From positions 1 through 49,150 of the forward strand of contig JAKSYS010000484.1 of the NCBI GenBank assembly GCA_022925895.1: a stretch of 49,150 nucleotides of DNA. The letters run 5' to 3'. The position numbers and the translations under genes were made by a program. Shown here piece by piece: positions 21,241 to 31,980 of this stretch (positions within the stretch are counted from its first letter, which is position 1; every line of letters starts with the position of its first letter). Under the pieces are notes generated by a model, which saw only the letters and a program-made list of their open reading frames with translations, had not been told where the DNA came from and made no database searches. This DNA is from Fragilaria crotonensis (taxonomy: Eukaryota; Bacillariophyta; Fragilariophyceae; Fragilariales; Fragilariaceae).

Positions 21241-21860
21241 GTGCAGCCAAACGAACGAAGGAACAACAAACGAACGACGATAACACCATGCAACGAACGA
21301 ACGACGACGATAGCGACAAACGAGAGCGAACGAACCAACAATAATTGCAAGCAAAGCACGAACGAAGGAGCGAACATACGAACGGCGATTGCAACAACGA
21401 ACAAAGGAACGAGCCAAAGAACGACGATATCGACGAACGAACGGACAAACAAACGAACGAACGAACGGACGAACAAACGAACGGCGATAGTAGCTACGAA
21501 TTGATGCACAAGGAAGCAAACGACAATAACAAGCCCCAAACCAAATGAAAAAGGAACAATGATAGCAGCTAACGAATGAGCGAAAGAATGACGATAGTGA
21601 CAAACAAATGGACGGCAATAGCTACAAGCGGATGAAAAAAAAAAACAATAACATGCATGCAACCTGCCCAAACATACTGACGAACATACAACAATAGCAA
21701 GCAACGCTCGAACAAACAAAGAGCTATCGCAAGAACGAACGAAGAAACAAATGAGCAAATGACGACAAGAAGTGAACGACGAACGAACAAACGAGCAAAT
21801 GACGACAAGAAGCAAGTGAACGACGAACGAACAAACGAACAAAAAAATGATTGCAAGGAA
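21241..21860. repeat. Degenerate AACG-type tetranucleotide microsatellite, about 600 bp
   Basis: Plus strand is dominated by GAACGAACGAAC-type tetranucleotide repeats with variants ACAA, AAAC and GACG. The 4 bp unit has no stop codon in several frames. As a result one strand reads NERTNERT and the other reads SFVRSFVR, producing open frames of up to 274 codons (21156-21980 minus) that should not be taken as genes. Confidence 0.85.
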
Positions 21861-22196
21861 AATGTGTGGGACTTGATAAGTAGCCTTGTCAGACAAGGCC
21901 ACACAGCAGATTTGGGCATTGATCAAATCTATGCACCAGCCAGTGTATGGTGGGCAAACTAGTGTGAGCGACATCATCAACGGATTGAAAAGGGATTAAA
22001 TGATTAAAAAATGGTACAATGAATCCAAAGATTGGAATACTGAATGAAGTTGTTTGTGATTGTCTCATGCTACTGTACTGTGCACTGTAATATTTGTACT
22101 TGGAGCTCAGCGAGTACTAACTTCACGTGGTGAAAGCACGGAGAGTTTTCTACAGCAATCATATTGTTAGTAGCCCCCTACAGAGTTGTAACATAA

Positions 22197-22286
22197 GGCC
22201 CATCCTTATCGAGAGCAAAAACTGGGTTGCAAAACTGACTCCCAACTTTTTTCCGAACTTTGTCCACTCCCCGTCCTTACGGAAGC
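22197..22286 (+). repeat. Left TIR of the Harbinger element
   Basis: This pairs with 26317-26406 in inverted orientation. The first 70 bases match closely and the match then fades after GTCCTTA. Confidence 0.85.
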
Positions 22287-22406
22287 CACACAAAACACAG
22301 CCATTTCCGGGTGCTTTGCGAGACGTCACTCCTTGTTTCAATGTAAATTCGAAGTACTCTGAGTAGTAGTATCGTACATGCCTCCAACGCTGTTGTGAGT
22401 TTGTTT

Positions 22407-23992
22407 ATGTTATTGTCGACCATAGTGCCAACAGCCGCTATAAAGAAGAAGACAACTGGAAAGAGATTGGAGTTTCTTAAGTTTGTGGGCGGTTCCAAGT
22501 TTATGAAGGAGTTGCAGAAGACTGTATTTTTTGCCGCCTATGAATCAGTCGTATTCTCTTCTGGAAAGAGTGTTACAGACAAGGCAGAAGGAGATGCTCC
22601 GTTGCAGCATTCTTGGATCTGAAGACCCTGATGTCATTTCACTCCCAGAGCAAATGGTACTCGGTTAAACCAGTTTTGCACATCTTTATGATGATGTGCC
22701 AATGGAGAATAACGATGACAGAAATGCAACTTCTGCACTAGGCAGAGCTGGTACTGATGATTTGATTGGGTCATTGCATCGCACTGAAGATGACAAGAGA
22801 CTCAAGGATTTTTTCTCACACAAAAAATTCGGGAGGAAAGCTCCACATTTATGCAAATAAGCCCGACGGAAACACCAAGTCATTGTTGATTGCCAAGAAT
22901 TTGTCAAATCCAGTCGAAGTTTCTGTTCAAACTATCATGCGAGCTGCAAAGGAGGTTGTACGGAATGGGAGAAAGGCTCTTGCATGTGTCAAAGAAGCCG
23001 AAAGTGACCATAAAGATGGAACACTTCCATCACCAGGCAGGGCGGACCATTTTCTGATTATCATCGGTATGTCCGGGAACCGATGTTTGTGAAACATAAG
23101 GGCACCAGTGGTGCTGATTATGACGACGCTGATGCTGATGCTGATGATGATGGTATTGGATCAGAGGATGTCAAGGAAGATGACCCAAAAGGCAATCTAG
23201 TATCCATCAATCCTGATGAGATGCCAGAAGATTATTGTTTCTCCGGCATGATTGCTTTTTCTTGTGGGGTTAGCTATATTTTTGAAGTCCCGAATCAAGA
23301 GTGTTACCGGTCAAAGAATTCCAAATCGGTGACAGTGCACCTGAGGAAAAAGGACTTCACAGTAGGAGGCAGATAAAGAAAGAGGCCGCCAGAGCCGAAT
23401 CGAAGCAGCATGACATTGGAGCAGTAACACCCGCTTCACCATTTAAGCGAGGTGCCTCACTGTCACAACAATTGAGATTGCAAAGTTGCATGCAGCGAGG
23501 TCTTTTGAAGCAAAGTGAACCCTTGACAATGAATATACAATGGCCTTACAGAGTATTAAGGATATTGACCATCAAATGGACCTCCTTGCCAAGCTCTGAG
23601 GTGCCAACGATCGGAACAATCCTATTTATTCCATTATAAACGAACACTTCGATAAGAAACGTAAGTTGAGTGTGACATTCGCTGAAAAACTGTGCGTCCT
23701 GACCGAACGTCGCCAAATTACTGACTCATTAATTGACAACGCCCTCGGAGATAATGCCAGCAAGAAGAAACGATCAAAGAACAGGACTACGTCGTCTATC
23801 AGCAGTACAGGAACTGCAGGCTTAACTACGCCTTCAAGTTCGAGAGGAGGAGGAATCACAATGCCAACTCCCACGTCGTCCACAACAGAGGAAGACTTCC
23901 CTCGCACTCAGAAGAGAGGAGAGGAATTCGAGTGCATTCAGCCTCCTCCTTCCTTTATTTTTACGAGTAAACTGAATGATGACTGTGATTAG
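22407..23992 (+). pseudogene. Accessory ORF of the Harbinger element, frameshifted
   Basis: The first ATG at 22407 begins a basic segment (AAIKKKTTGKRLEFLKFVGG). Protein-like text continues in other frames at 22766-23092 and at 23083-23376, where there is an acidic DADADADDD run followed by CFSGMIAFSCGVSYIFEVP. Further pieces lie at 23301-23400 and 23530-23992. The last stretch reads through one TGA near 23598 into KKRKLSVTFAEKLCVLTERR and a KKKRSKNR basic patch. PIF/Harbinger elements usually carry a second gene for a Myb/SANT-like protein that helps the transposase. I cannot see a Myb domain here, so the accessory role is inferred from position. At least four frame changes and stops are needed. 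Confidence 0.5.
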
Positions 23993-24131
23993 TTTCAAAC
24001 GACAACAACGACAGTGTTAGTAGTAGTAAGAGGAGCGACGAGTAGTTCTTTTAATTAAAGTTGTACAAACGATGAGCAAGCAGAAGAATTGTAGTACTAC
24101 GGTAGTATTTAGATTGTTGCCGCTGATGTAC

Positions 24132-26100
24132 TTATATTGGTACCTGTTCCTGTTGATTGCACCGTCCAGGCCATTGAATTTCATTTCCTTTAAATGCTAT
24201 GTCAAAGTGTTGAATCAATTTTGATTGGAAATACGGCAAGCTCAAGTTTTTGACAACTCTGGGCACAGAACAATCATGATTCCGCTGGAAGTGCTGATCC
24301 AGTCGCGCGAACTCTTGCTCTTGCTGTGGAAGCACTAAAGCAGTCCTGAAATCTCCATCAACTCATGGTTTGCCCTGACCAATTCCAGAATCGTCACACC
24401 TGGTGGTAAAACGAAGAAGCCGAAGCAAAAAACAACGAGAAACGACCAATGTAATGATCTGACAGAAGGATTAATGTTATTGTGATGTGGTCGATGCCTA
24501 CCTGACAAGCTCAGCCCGAGACAAAATTCGACAAAGAGGATGAGGAATGTGACGATTAGCATTGCTGAGGTCATGATGATGTCCAAGCTCTCCCTCCCAA
24601 ATACTACTTGGAACTCCATTCTCCCATTGTTTGTCGAGACCGTCAACATTATGTAGCCAATTGTGTAGAGCACAACAAGTTCGAAATATCTTATCAGCTG
24701 GTCGTTGTCCATGTAAGCGAATGCTAGTTTGTTTGAGCATAGGGAATTGACCTTTCATAATCCCAAAAGTGCATTCAACGTCTTTCCTGATTGCCTCCAG
24801 CCATTGTGAAAAACGAATCTCAGGTCGTTTGCAAGATGCCTTCATAGGTGGCACGGTTGTTGCCCAATTCAAGTACCCATTGTCGACAATAATCCATGCT
24901 CCAGAGTATTTCTGCTTCACAACGTTACCTTGGTTATCAACATGATTGTAGACTTCAAATATGACATCATTCAGTGTGGTACCTTGGCATTGAAAGACCG
25001 GCAAGAAAAACAAAGTTGTTAGACAAGAAGAAAAGCACCAGGTGTTGAGCAGCAACGACGTACCTTCATGTAGAGCAACAATGAATTGTCGAACAGGACA
25101 AGAACAGTTTTGTCATTCCATCTTGCAGGATGGCCAGTTGTTGTGGCTAGTATTTGTTGTCTATGATTAACTGTAATGTTGTAGCTCCTCGCAGTGTGGG
25201 AACTCTTGAAGTCAAGGTGACTCTGTCGCACATGGTACTCTACCTTCGCAAGAACAAATGTGCGTGGCATTGCTCAAGCCAATGCAGCCAGGGAGTCCGG
25301 CTGTGCATAATCATAACTGTGTGCAGATGCCTCTTCAGCCATAGATGGAGCAACTACATACTTGCGGTATAGAAAGGTACTTCCGAACTTGATGAAGCAA
25401 TGAAAAAAGACTCGCACTATCTCTTCACTGATTCCCGTGTTCTCGGTGAGATCATCAAATGTCCAGCCCCTTCCAATATACCTGAGGGCACAAAGGATAA
25501 GAAGCGGAAGAGGCGTGGCGGGCTGATTGAGTTCATCAACTTTTCCTTCTCGCCATCTCTCGAATAGTGCATGATCTTGAGCTAAGGAAACAAAATCTTG
25601 AATGGATGAGTATGGCATTCGAAATCGCCGTGAAAATACAACATGAATCCAAGGGTTGTCCAGATGCGGACATCCTATGTACATGATAAACCTAGTAGAA
25701 CAGTCATGGTTGGACAGCACGCATTTTAGAAAGCGCAATGAAAGAATCAACAACAAGAAACCAAACAACGTACAAGCCAGAGTGACATTATTGGGTAGTA
25801 AAGTCTTAACCGTGCTCCCGTATGGGGAGGATCAGTGAACATCAGCACGACCTGTTTTTCTTTCCGCTTCTTCTTCGGTCTAGGACCAATGAACGCAGTC
25901 GCTTGTCCTTCGCGTTCTTGTTTTTCTTGTAAGAGCAAAGAGTTGCTGAAAAGAAGGTCATGCAGTTCGTCGTAACAAGATCGCTTCTGGAATTGAAGAA
26001 AACGAAGCTGGTCTATGCTGCCATCGACATGGCAATCAGACAAGTTCTTGCATGGCATTATTCCTTCTAGTACATCATCACCATGCAACAATCGTTCCAT
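24132..26100 (-). pseudogene. PIF/Harbinger DDE transposase, frameshifted, first catalytic Asp replaced by Asn
   Basis: It reads from an ATG at 26100. An N-terminal region with a basic KKKRKEK patch ends near 25790, and an intron boundary or frame change follows. Next comes the helical domain (RRFRMPYSSIQDFV, LLILCALRYIGRGWTFDDL, 25650-25380). In another frame near 25290 it reads GLPGCIGLSNATHI, where the family has an Asp in place of that Asn. Then it continues RQSHLDFKS, YNITVNHRQQILATTTGHPA (25240-25130), the second Asp in IIVDNGYLNW (about 24890) and the Glu in RKDVECTFGI (about 24770), then CCALHNWLHNVDG. A clean GT-AG intron at 24346-24501 joins to the tail TALVLPQQEQEFARLD. Several frame breaks plus the Asp-to-Asn change mean it is dead. 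Confidence 0.8.
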
Positions 26101-26316
26101 GGTTCACTTCAAACACGAACCGCTGCATTTCAGGCAGCAGTGCGAGGAAAAGTGGTACGAATGTGTTGTTCTTGAACCATATGTCATGTGATGATTGTCG
26201 TGTACGTTGGTGAAAGAATATTTGCCAAGAAGATACATTTTACGATTAACCGGACTCAAACACCTTCAACTTTTTGTTGCAAAGTTGAGGTTGGTTCAAC
26301 TTTGTTTTTCGAGTAA

Positions 26317-26406
26317 CTTTTTCCCGATAAGGACGGACGTTTCGGGAAAAAAGTTGGGGGTCAGTTTTGCAACCCAGTTTCTGCTCTCGATAAGCAAGGA
26401 TGGGCC
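26317..26406 (-). repeat. Right TIR of the Harbinger element
   Basis: Inverted partner of 22197-22286. It ends with GGATGGGCC at 26398-26406. Confidence 0.85.
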
Positions 26407-26684
26407 TACTAAGTTTTAAGAGTTTTAGGCACGGCCACATTTTACCTGCGTTTTACAACCGATGTTGCACTTCTCTTTCCGGATTTCGTGGGATTCAACG
26501 ACCTTTGGTAGCCGAGATCCTGTTCGTACCCTCCCAAAAAAGAGGGTGCGGATAACACGGTTTGTGTAGCTTTTTCGTAGAAATATACCCAAAAAAGGAG
26601 AGTACCATCGATTCCTCCTTACAACCACACCTTTCAGATTATGTTGATATTACTTAGTTGGACCTACAACTTTACAACTGCTAA
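26407..26684. other. Gene-free interval between Harbinger element and repeat-family ORF
   Basis: No coding signal. It may contain the 5' end of the neighbouring repeat element, because homology with 21060-21240 starts right after it. Confidence 0.3.
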
Positions 26685-28375
26685 GAAAGGTACGTCTTTG
26701 CACTCGGAAGGTATCACAAGTGGTACTACATTCCGTAATTCTGCAAGAAGAATATAGAAATTTCTTGTGTACTTTCCAGCAGCACCACCATGTCAGTTGA
26801 TCCTCAAACACTTACGCGATACAAGAGCGTCCTCGCAGCATTCATGTAATTCCTTCATTGGTGTCTGCCAGGCAATTCATCTGAAAGGGACCATGTATTC
26901 ACTGAAGCATAGTTGACAGCAGTGATCCCATTGGATGTGTGTAGGTACTATATGAGGTTGAAGGAGTACGGTGCAGAATTTCCATCTCCAGGCAGGAATC
27001 CTATTCGTAGTCGACACTCAGCAATATCCTTTGACAAAAAGGCAATTTCTTTTTGGATGCTGAATCAAGACAAGTGGAGTGTGACAAGAACAGAAGGGAG
27101 CTCAACGCAGAGTAAGGATGTGATTGATGTTTTGAAAGCGGCGAAGAAGAAAGAAGTGCAGAAGCAGGGTGCAATATCTCAGGTTCGACGTCCGATGCTG
27201 GTAGGAACGGAATTTGTGAGTATGCATAAACGTTTGCTTGAAGCTGGCAATGAAAATGACAGGCAGCCAGACTACAGCTCACGCATCATCGTGGAAAAGG
27301 TATGGCATAAGTGCGCTTGTCAATTTTCAATTCAACATGATTGCTCGAATCGACGACTCTACACAGGTTGTACTAGAGCAAATTTGTGTGCATAATAAAT
27401 TCTCTCATTCATTGAAGGTAAGACTCAACTGGTCAAAGAATGTGAACAATGAACAAGATGCGCCATTCCAGATTGTATTGGGGTCAATGAATCCTATCTA
27501 TTGCGTATTGTGCTAGTCACTTGGATTGTGGCTCGAATTGAATAAAAAAATGTAGCAGCCAGCAATGGAATCTCCGTATCTCTTTTGTTCTTGCGATGAC
27601 TTTCGGATTCCAGAGGGAGGGCAAAAGGCGAAGTCAATTATGTTCAAAAGACGCGAATTTCACGAGGAAGAGGAAAATGCAAAGAAATTGTTGTTGGGCT
27701 CCTCGCACACCAGGATTAGTAAGTTTGCATGTACGTATGTTCAATCTTGCGGTATCCACAAAAATGAAATTCATTCGGGGTTGCTGGAAAGGGGTAGGTT
27801 GCGTGTCAGATGTATATGACGATACAGAGTTGCCATACCCAGATGCAAAGGTTGGTGCTGTCCTTTGCGGTGGCGGTCCATGTATTTACAAAACAAATCC
27901 AGCAGTAGACTCGGCAATGATGGACTCATTTGTTCTGACCCACATTGTGCCAAATGCGTGGAAGAGGCTCCCTGATTCGGCTTGCCTTGTGCTCTGTAAG
28001 GCGTTGATGTGGATGATCACTTTGCCATGATTTGCTGATTATCACATCCCTTTGTTGGAAATGAAGGATAAGAAGCTTTCAGATTGGGCTCATTTTTGCG
28101 GTGGTGATTCTGAGTTGGATGCCAAACAAAGTACAATAAACAAAAATCCTGTCCAAAAACTGGCGGTTGTGGTGTCGGAAGATTTCAGAGCAGTATTCAT
28201 TGATACAATTAGGGAGTTGGAGGAGGGTGGAGAAGGTGGTGGCGGAGGTACTAGAGCTTTCGGTATGCAGTATGCAGGGATCGCATGCAAACTTTCGAAA
28301 TCAGTTACTGGTAACGGGAATCATGCAATCATGTCCAGTGGCGTTGAGGCAGGAGAACATCTTGAAATTGAGTGA
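26685..28375 (+). pseudogene. Decayed ORF of a dispersed, probably mobile, diatom repeat family
   Basis: Protein-like text runs on the plus strand through several frames. It begins SVDPQTLTRYKSVLAAFM (26790-26850). The next stretch runs from 26913: DVCRYYMRLKEYGAEF, SFDKKAISFWMLNQDKW, and VLKAAKKKEVQKQGAISQVR. After a gap come DDTELPYPDAKVGAVLCGGG, PNAWKRLPDSACLVLCKALM (27820-28030), and a C-terminal piece at 28052-28375 with a Gly/Glu-rich linker. I recall similar proteins as highly repeated hypothetical proteins in diatom genomes, without a proven function. A recombinase-like role is possible but not shown. A partial second copy lies at 21060-21240. Stops and frame changes break it in at least four places. 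Confidence 0.45.
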
Positions 28376-29815
28376 CGTCTTTGTAGGAGGATTCGAAAAA
28401 ACCCGTTTAACGGCTCCAGTGGTCGAAACGGCTCCAGGCACTTTTTACGAGGTACCGGTACTCGTACTTGTATGGCAGAGGTGAAATCAGGTGAACAATT
28501 TGCTTACCCAAAGTTGGACATTCTTGATGGCTTTGAAGTCTGAACTACCGGTACCTGGTACTACCGGTAGTAGTACTCCAAGAAGGAATTGATGATAAGG
28601 GCACAAAAAGAGATGTCTCCATCAGATACGCACCCAGACACTGTTCTCATGTACTCCAGCACTCGAAACCATTCGAACAATCTCCTCGAGAGTCAAGAGG
28701 TGGTATGCATACGATACAGAATGCACGTGGCAGGTATTAGTATGTGGATAGCTCTTGAAATGAAGAATGAACCTCATTCTGTATAGTGAATCTATAAAGC
28801 AATCCCTAACAACAAATTAACTTACTAAGATGCTGAACAAATACATCAAAAGATATCCAGAAGCTCTTCGGATATTATTCAAAACAAACCCATCATTGGT
28901 GGCAGGATGATGCAGGGGTGGCATTCCTACTACTACAGATGGTAGTCGGCGTAATGCGGTTTAGGCATCGCATTGTTGATACTTGATACCATTTTCATGA
29001 TCCAGAATTTTCAAAATGCTGTCGCGTTCTGCCACAATACACTGCACCATTGAGGGGAGTGTGTAACACCTTCATTGCATAAAATGATCCATAATGGCAG
29101 CAAAAAAACGTAGAGCTAGAACTTGGTAGGCTTCGACACAAAGTGACCAGCAATATGGTGGAGGAATAGAGTAGCTTTGCAAAAGACGGACTACGGCAGC
29201 TAGCTAGTACGCAGCATGTCACTTTGAATTCAAAGTATCATAATGGGGAACAAGTTGTTGATACTTTTTTGTTTAATCAACTCAACTCCATTGGGATGAA
29301 GGAAGACTGGTGGTGAGACAACACAAATGAGAAGACAATATAAATGATTCACAATCATCAGTACCATGTGCTGATTGAATATGTGCAGCACCTCCTAACA
29401 GTATCACGCATGGATGCAAAGTCTGGAGTAAGTTCGGCACAACAGTTAATCGCCCGACACGAAACAACGGTCGTGAGATGATTTTGATGTCAATTGGAAG
29501 ACCACAACAACTAGGGAAAGAGAGTTTGAGTCTTTTCCAACCAAGTGAAGAGATTTATGTTGGGAAAGGTTGGTAAGACCGATTTGGGACAAGTAATTTA
29601 ACCACAAAAACTATAAGTCACAAAATCACACCAGTATTCGATCCAGAATTTAGTGATCTCGGATCCTCAACGCGTCAAACCTGCATAGGTATGCTGTGAT
29701 TGGGAAGATGTTCGACTTCCGATGGGACTGACATTAGTAAGTGCCTCGAACTCTAGAAAACAATGAATCGATTTTTCAGTATTCGACCCTACAACAACAA
29801 CTCAAAATCACACTT
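28376..29815. other. Gene-free interval
   Basis: At 28440-28580 the DNA is rich in ACCGGTAC and GTAC words. From 28590 to 29815 no frame shows convincing protein text and no repeat was recognised. The last 100 bases are the 3' flank of the minus-strand gene ending at 29819. Confidence 0.35.
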
Positions 29816-29818
29816 TAT

Positions 29819-30576
29819 CTAATAGCGCCGTCCGCTGTTTCCAAAACCCGACACAAAATCATCAGGTCCTCCGTTGGATGATGCTCCCGATGTCCCCGCA
29901 GGCTCGTAGATATCGACAGGGGCTGAGGGCGCCACTGGTGGATTCTCATACTTGTAAGCAGTAGCAGGAGGAGGAGCGACTGGTGGAGGGCCAGCGTCGA
30001 ATTGCACTGTAAAGGTAGATCCAGCATACATTCCGGGGGGAACGATAATCGCATTTAGGCGACCGTCTGGAGCCTGGACATGGATGGTGTCACCAGGATT
30101 GACACCGCTTGGAAGTGTGACTGAGTATGATGAAGAAACGATCGACTGAGTTTTACAAAATCCACGCAAAGGTAAGATGACACATCGGAGACGCTTACCT
30201 GAAATAAAAAGGGGCTGCTCCTGGCCGTGTTGAGGTTCAATGGTGGAGGGTGTAGGTCCATCTACCAAAACCAAGGCATTACCACCACCGTACTGTACAA
30301 AGTGACAGTAGCTTGTCCATTGTTGAACTCAGATGGGGCATATTGGCCGTGCTGAGGAAGACGTCTCCTGGGTAGGCGCCAAGTTTCTTTTCGTCTTAGG
30401 TTGGCCTGTTATGGGATCGACAACAACCTAATAAGAAGAAACATAAGGGACTGAGTGTTATGGCGCGTATCATGTCCGATTCCATACACGCCAGAGATGG
30501 CATGATCAATGTTCCTTCCTTCTTGACGTCATTCCGTCATTCAGCAACTTACCTCGGTAGATGATGTGCAGCCCAT
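29819..30576 (-). CDS. Small protein with a myristoylation/palmitoylation-type N-terminus (three exons, frame-broken)
   Basis: Exon 1 (30576-30553) is MGCTSSTE, a classic dual-lipidation start (Gly2, Cys3). Intron 1 is 30428-30552 (GTAAGT...TAG). Exon 2 starts at 30427 with VVVDPITGQPKTK. Intron 2 is 30121-30198 (GTAAGC...CAG). Exon 3 (30120-29819) reads VTLPSGVNPGDTIHVQAPDG and IIVPPGMYAGSTFTVQF, a Gly/Pro beta-rich motif seen in diatom proteins, then a Pro/Ala-rich tail ending SGFGNSGRRY. Exon 2 does not stay in one frame: it passes from PKTK to GAYPGDVF, then PQHGQYAPSEFNNG, then GGGNALVLVDG, so two or three single-base indels are needed. Either the sequence has errors or exon 2 is decayed. 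Membrane attachment is inferred. The copia element's 3' LTR lies only 356 bp upstream in the same orientation. Confidence 0.55.
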
Positions 30577-30926
30577 GGTCTATTGACGACTGTGGTTCTT
30601 ATCTATCTAGCTCTGATTCGCTGCTGTCGGGGTGAACTGAGGTCTTATCAAAGTTCGAAACATGGAATGTGTGTTGCATACACTTGTACTTGTACTCCTG
30701 TACTGGAGTACATAGGATGATTACTGGAGGCTACATACGCGTACATACCAGATCAGTGACTTGATCACTTGATGGCATGTGCTATGCATGTACTACTAAG
30801 TACAAGTTCCAGTACCGTATATCGTGTTCCATGTGCATACCCGGTACTAGTACACTGTAGTAGTACAATACTCAACGAATCGTGCTATGTATTATGTATA
30901 GCATTTTTACGTACAGTACTGGTTAT
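30577..30926. promoter_or_regulatory. Upstream region of the small lipid-anchored gene, GTAC-rich
   Basis: This is the probable promoter, about 350 bp, now bounded by the copia insertion. It is dense in GTAC (about a dozen copies between 30690 and 30920). No TATA box is seen. Confidence 0.4.
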
Positions 30927-30931
30927 AACAT
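30927..30931. repeat. Target-site duplication, left copy (AACAT)
   Basis: AACAT directly before the TG of the left LTR, identical to 42480-42484. Confidence 0.95.
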
Positions 30932-31426
30932 TGACAGTATTCGTGTTGACGGTACGCGAGTACTGGCCGACAGTACGCTGAAGGACGGTAGGTCCGGGCG
31001 TACGCATGACGGACTTGGAGCACAGGCCACTGGCGGACATGGCTTTGGGCGACGTAGTAGGGTTGACCATGGTGAATGTAAGTAGTACAAATGTGTAGAT
31101 ATGTAGTGGAACAATAGGAGGGAAGTAAAGGCCTTTACTTTGTGTGTTAATGAAAGTTGTAGATGTAGAATAATGAGAATAGAAGTGGGGAACCAAATGA
31201 TGAAAAAGTGAGGTGCAGATGAGACTCGAGGCTAATGTAGATGGCATCCGATTTAGTACCAGGGGTGTGTAGACCGGTACGTAGAAATGAGATGGCATCT
31301 ACATTAGCCGGATGGCATCTCAAATTCAAATGGTTACGCGGGACAAGAGGTCTGATTCTCAGGAGCTAGTGTTGTGACGGAAAGTGGTCAGACGACTCAT
31401 GACGGTGCAACAGTAGATCTCTATCA
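30932..31426 (-). repeat. 3' LTR (495 bp)
   Basis: Begins TGACAGTATTCG and ends CTATCA on the plus strand. It matches 41979-42479 throughout. The ATG that starts the element's protein in the 5' LTR is present here too, near 31072, and reads out toward 30885. Confidence 0.95.
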
Positions 31427-31436
31427 CCCTCTTGGA
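31427..31436 (-). other. Polypurine tract
   Basis: On the minus strand TCCAAGAGGG lies directly against the 3' LTR, the expected place and composition for the plus-strand primer. Confidence 0.75.
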
Positions 31437-31980
31437 TCAGATCTCAGGTCCCAAAGTTGGTGAAGAAAGCATGTGGTCAGGTAGGATGCAGAAAATCTTC
31501 TTGAGGTGTGGATCAATTTTGCCAGAAAGTTGTGTCTTGGTGAGAATATCAGCAAGTTGATAGTCACAAGGGATCCAGTGAAGTTGGTGGATACCGTCTT
31601 GTTGGCCTTGGCGGACAAAATGGAAGCGTCGTTCAATGTGACGGGTCTTGCGGGTGAGTTTGCCATTTTGGCAATCTGGACAGTGGCTTCATTGTCAATC
31701 ATTAAGATTGCAGGAGTGGTTGGTAAGCGCTGGGTGGATTCACGCCATTGTTTAGTGCCAAGATAGAGCATGTCATAGAGGAGCATGCGGATGTGGGCAG
31801 TGGCCATGGTGGCAGAGCATGCAGCCATATATTCAGCTTCAGAGGTTGACATGGCAACTGGAGGGCATGGTTGAGTTTGCTTCAATAAGTGCTCCATTGT
31901 GGAAGATCATGTAGCCAATGGTTGAGCGGCCAGTGTCTGGGCAGTCTTGCCAGCTGGCATCAGAGAAAACAGTAAGATCA
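31437..31980 (-). CDS. Copia Pol: RNase H C-terminal part
   Basis: Continues RT after a frame change near 31980 (FSDASWQDCPDTGRSTIGYM). It then has TSEAEYMAACSATM (about 31830) with the catalytic Glu, and LMIDNEATVQIAKM with an Asp. A second frame change near 31650 leads to RHIERRFHFVRQG, LHWIPCDYQLADILTK and the stop at 31437-31439. Without that change the open frame 31897-31424 ends a few bases later, inside the LTR. The order SDASW, TSEAEY, DN, HxxxRxHxVR, ADxLTK is typical copia RNase H. Confidence 0.88.

Larger units (their letters stand above)
22197..26406. mobile_element. Complete PIF/Harbinger-type DNA transposon, inactive
   Basis: The element is bounded by inverted repeats of about 90 bp that start GGCCCATCCTTATCGAGAGC at the left and the near-identical reverse complement at the right. 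The inner parts share AAACTGGGTTGCAAAACTGA and CCCAACTTTTTTCC. The left flank is TAA and the right flank is TAC followed by TAA, close to the 3 bp TAA/TTA duplication usual for PIF/Harbinger. Inside are two convergent genes: an accessory ORF on plus (22407-23992) and a DDE transposase on minus (24132-26100). Both are broken and one catalytic Asp is lost, so the 4,210 bp copy cannot move itself. Confidence 0.85.

Noticed and set aside
21156-21980. 274-codon minus-strand frame looking like a multi-helix membrane protein
   Set aside because: The SFVRSFVR pattern is the translation of a tetranucleotide microsatellite and appears in all frames; the flanks have no protein character.
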